The notes below the pieces were generated by a model that saw nothing but the letters and a program-made list of their open reading frames with translations, had not been told where the DNA came from and did not search any database. From an uncultured Candidatus Neoarthromitus sp. (GTDB taxonomy: Bacteria > Bacillota > Clostridia > Clostridiales > Clostridiaceae), in assembly GCA_937890765.1 (NCBI GenBank), contig CALADQ010000005.1, positions 1 to 27,093 on the forward strand: 27,093 nt of DNA, written 5' to 3'. Both the position numbers and the translations under genes were made by a program. How positions within the stretch are numbered: the stretch's first letter is position 1; the number at the start of each line of letters is the position of its first letter. Positions 24,679 through 27,093 of the stretch are shown here, one piece after another.

Positions 24679-25011
24679 ATGACAGATAAAGAAAAGAATA
24701 AAAATTTAAATAAAGATAAATATTTAGTTAAACATGATAATAGTAAAAATCATGAACATGAAATTGAAGAGGAAGTTGTAAATACTTTTAATATTCCAGA
24801 TACCATTGATATTATTGTAGATAAGGAAAGATTTAGAAATTGTACAAACTTTAAAAATTTAAATAGTGCGACAAAAAATTTTGTTAAAGATAGTAAAAGA
24901 ATTTTTTGCAAAGAGAATAGCGACATTAATTTTAATAAAGATGGAGAATTATTAAGACGTCGTAGATCATTGAAATCTCTTTTATCAAAGAAATCGAAAA
25001 CAAATAAATAG
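24679..25011 (+). CDS. Small charged protein of unknown function
   Basis: The 110-residue protein has no signal peptide or membrane segment. Its N-terminal half is Lys/Asn/Glu-rich and its C-terminus strongly basic (LRRRRSLKSLLSKKSKTNK). The middle (TFNIPDTIDIIVDKERFRN) is the only part that looks folded. I recognise no family. AAAGGA lies 9 bases before the ATG, and a strong terminator follows, so a real gene is likely. It is placed between two large paralogous surface-type genes. Confidence 0.65.
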   Translation: MTDKEKNKNLNKDKYLVKHDNSKNHEHEIEEEVVNTFNIPDTIDIIVDKERFRNCTNFKNLNSATKNFVKDSKRIFCKENSDINFNKDGELLRRRRSLKSLLSKKSKTNK

Positions 25012-25041
25012 TAGAGATTATTTTAATTGAATATAAAATTG

Positions 25042-25084
25042 AAAATGGGGAGGTCAGATTATTAATCTCTCCATTTTATTTTTG
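25042..25084 (+). terminator. Terminator after the small charged protein gene
   Basis: AAAATGGGGAG (25042-25052) pairs with CTCTCCATTTT (25067-25077), one G-U pair, with the intervening bases forming the loop; ATTTTTG follows. Confidence 0.85.
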
Positions 25085-25113
25085 AAATAAAATTCATAAA
25101 GATGGAATAATTT

Positions 25114-25142
25114 TTAACACTAAATATACAATTATTTATAAA
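25114..25142 (+). promoter_or_regulatory. Predicted sigma-A promoter of the acidic protein gene
   Basis: TTAACA (25114-25119), a 17-base spacer and TATAAA (25137-25142); the start would be near 25149, about 27 bases before the ATG at 25176. Confidence 0.6.
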
Positions 25143-25175
25143 AGTAATAATTTTTTTAAGGAAATATGTAAGATT

Positions 25176-27093
25176 ATGTTTGATAGCAAAAGTAAGGAAT
25201 TTGAAATAGATAATTCAAAATATAATGGTAATTCCATGGAAAATATGGAACAACATACAGAAATATATAGTGGTTCTCATCAAGATTTTTTTGAAGAAGA
25301 GAAGAATATTTTAGATGAAAATGAATTAGATTATGAAACTTTTTCAACTGAAGATGGGCAAGAAGATTCTCCAGTCCAAGAAGAACTACAATCTGAAGAA
25401 TTAGATACATTAAATGAAGTAAATCAAGATGAGGAAATGGTTGAGAATGAACTTGGAGAAGAAAATCCTATGGAAGAAACAAATGAAATTGTAGAAGAAG
25501 AGATTGAAGATGTACAAGAGGAGACTGAAGATGTACAAGAAGAAGGAGATTCGGAACAAATAAAAGAAGTAGATGAAACTCTTTCTTCGGAAGAAACTAC
25601 AGGAGTTGAAGATTCATCTAATGTAACTAATTCAGCACCAGAGGTAGAATCTCCAGAAGATCAAGATGACGAACAAACTGAAACAGAAGTTCCAGAACAA
25701 GATCTAGTACAAAATGAACATCAACAAGATGATCAATTAACTGATTCGCAAACTCAAGATTCAATTTCACAATCTCCAACAGAAAATGCACCTGATAATC
25801 AAGACGAGTTAGAAGAATGTGGAGATGAAAGTGACTTAGTCCAAAATCAAGAAAATGACGAGTCAAATGGTGAATCAGAAGAAGAGATATCATATTATTC
25901 TAATGAACAGGATATGGAAGAAATATCTGAATATTATTCAGACTATGATGAAGAAATTTCAGATGTAGATTCATCATCAGATTTTGATGAATATGATGAT
26001 GAAGTTCAGGTATTTGTAGCAACACCTAGATTTATAGCAGATGATCCAAGGGTTCCAACAACTGTTAAGAAAGCAGCTGGAACGATTTCACAATTTGGAC
26101 CAACAGTAGGTGGAGTAGATTTAAAATTCAATCCTTCCGCAAGTGGAATAGATCAAAGATATCAATTTCAAGGTAAAGCAAAGGCGGCGTTTGTTCTAAC
26201 TGGTGGAGTATTAGATGCTAATGTTACAATTTCAGTTTTAGCTAGTTTTGATGAAAATTCAATGAAGTATAAGTATCAAAAAAATGGGAGCCAAAGTCAA
26301 ACGACTCCAACTTATTTAACTGATACCTTAAGGAACTTTTTAGTTAAAGCAGCAAATGAAACTATAGATGATATTAATGGAATGAAAACAACTTCTACAA
26401 CTTTAGAATATGGAGTAAGTGCACCTATAGGAATACCAGATATAACACATAGAGCCCATTTAATAAGAGCATTAAGGAAAGTTTTTGGAGCTAACAGTGG
26501 TTCTAATGGGAAAAATCCACCTCAGCAACCATCAGCTCAAGCTTTAAGATTTACTTTTAGAGATTTAGATGAAACTACTCCTAAGCAAGTTACACTTGTT
26601 TATAACGGACCAGCAATGTTTCCAACATCTATAGATTATGCTAGAAATATAATTATTGAAGATTCTTTAGTTAATAACTTGCCTAATAAAACAAGGGCTT
26701 TAGGTGATAATACTAAAGCTTCTAATGTTAATTTTGATGCTAGTAAAATAGCAATAAATTTCGATATTAAGAGCAAAGACGTTACGAAAGGACTTAAAAC
26801 CAATACAAATTATGAGTTCACCGCGTTAAATAAGAACTTTACGTTTTTTAGTGATTATGTTGGTAGTACAGCTAGTACTGGAACTGGTGTAAATTTCTTA
26901 GAAGGATTCACTTTATCTAATTTCAAAACTGGAAGAAAACCTCCTTTGTTTGAGACTCTTTGGGTAAGCACTACAAGTAATAATAACATTTTAGAACCAT
27001 CAGCATTAGTAACATTATTACCTTTGGCATCATCTGACAAACTTTTATCTAGTATTGATTTTAATGCAATTAATAAAACTACATTCTTAGATT
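25176..27093 (+). CDS. Large acidic protein sharing a domain with the DUF4214 lipoprotein (3' end outside window)
   Basis: The frame is open from ATG 25176 to the window end (639 codons). AAGGA lies 13 bases upstream, a long spacing. Residues about 30-275 are extremely acidic and low complexity, with short repeats (EDVQEETEDVQEEGD) and Tyr/Ser/Asp clusters (EISEYYSDYDEE). From about residue 290 a folded region aligns with residues about 296-500 of the lipoprotein: RYQFQGKAKAAFVLTG with RYQGVVEVSFRLSG, LIRALRKVFGAN with LVTKLKQVFTPS, and GFTLSNFKTGRKPP with GFTIPNFKTGKQPA. Unlike its relative it has no visible signal peptide or lipobox. By analogy the missing C-terminus may hold Fn3-like and DUF4214 domains, but this cannot be seen. 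Function unknown. Confidence 0.88.
   Translation, partial: MFDSKSKEFEIDNSKYNGNSMENMEQHTEIYSGSHQDFFEEEKNILDENELDYETFSTEDGQEDSPVQEELQSEELDTLNEVNQDEEMVENELGEENPMEETNEIVEEEIEDVQEETEDVQEEGDSEQIKEVDETLSSEETTGVEDSSNVTNSAPEVESPEDQDDEQTETEVPEQDLVQNEHQQDDQLTDSQTQDSISQSPTENAPDNQDELEECGDESDLVQNQENDESNGESEEEISYYSNEQDMEEISEYYSDYDEEISDVDSSSDFDEYDDEVQVFVATPRFIADDPRVPTTVKKAAGTISQFGPTVGGVDLKFNPSASGIDQRYQFQGKAKAAFVLTGGVLDANVTISVLASFDENSMKYKYQKNGSQSQTTPTYLTDTLRNFLVKAANETIDDINGMKTTSTTLEYGVSAPIGIPDITHRAHLIRALRKVFGANSGSNGKNPPQQPSAQALRFTFRDLDETTPKQVTLVYNGPAMFPTSIDYARNIIIEDSLVNNLPNKTRALGDNTKASNVNFDASKIAINFDIKSKDVTKGLKTNTNYEFTALNKNFTFFSDYVGSTASTGTGVNFLEGFTLSNFKTGRKPPLFETLWVSTTSNNNILEPSALVTLLPLASSDKLLSSIDFNAINKTTFLD

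Noticed and set aside
25627..25893. Leftward His/Leu-rich ORF
   Set aside because: It is the complement of the acidic GAA/GAT-rich tract of the gene at 25176.

Overview
The window is a very AT-rich stretch (by eye roughly 28 % G+C) from a motile, endospore-forming, Gram-positive bacterium of the Clostridia. Signs of this are strong AGGAGG-type ribosome binding sites, frequent TTG starts, short hairpin-plus-T-run terminators, a clostridial-type Csp germination protease, a flagellin, a chemoreceptor and several exported DUF4214 proteins. The combination fits segmented filamentous bacteria (Candidatus Arthromitus/Savagella) or a close relative in Clostridiaceae. That assignment is inference, since no rRNA or other marker is present.

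Left part (1-7050): the 5' part of a leftward secreted proline-rich protein runs off the window edge. It is followed by a 528-bp divergent intergenic region, a D-2-hydroxyacid dehydrogenase, and two tandem exported proteins built of Fn3-like modules plus DUF4214 domains. Each of these rightward genes ends at a clear terminator.

Centre (7132-16124): a fused double subtilase resembling CspBA germination proteases, a free-standing zinc-ribbon/HTH protein resembling the N-terminus of an IS1595-type transposase, the DNA repair ATPase radA, a chemoreceptor, and, directly behind the chemoreceptor, a degenerate MalY/PatB-like PLP-fold protein.

Right part (16215-27093): flagellin fliC with an intact TLR5-type motif converges on two leftward genes, a small zinc-ribbon membrane protein and a shortened flagellin-like protein. 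Then come a CaCA-family cation antiporter coupled to a frameshifted polysaccharide deacetylase, a 1130-residue Asn-rich lipoprotein ending in DUF4214, a small charged protein, and the 5' part of a highly acidic protein that shares a domain with the lipoprotein but has no visible signal peptide.

Taken together the window mixes motility (chemoreceptor, flagellin and its paralogue), spore germination (Csp), and a set of exported proteins that share the Fn3-like/DUF4214 architecture. Several genes look like they are being repurposed or are decaying: the MalY-like protein without its PLP aspartate, the flagellin paralogue without the TLR5 motif, the transposase-derived zinc ribbon, and the broken deacetylase. 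No rRNA, tRNA, CRISPR array or complete insertion sequence was seen.
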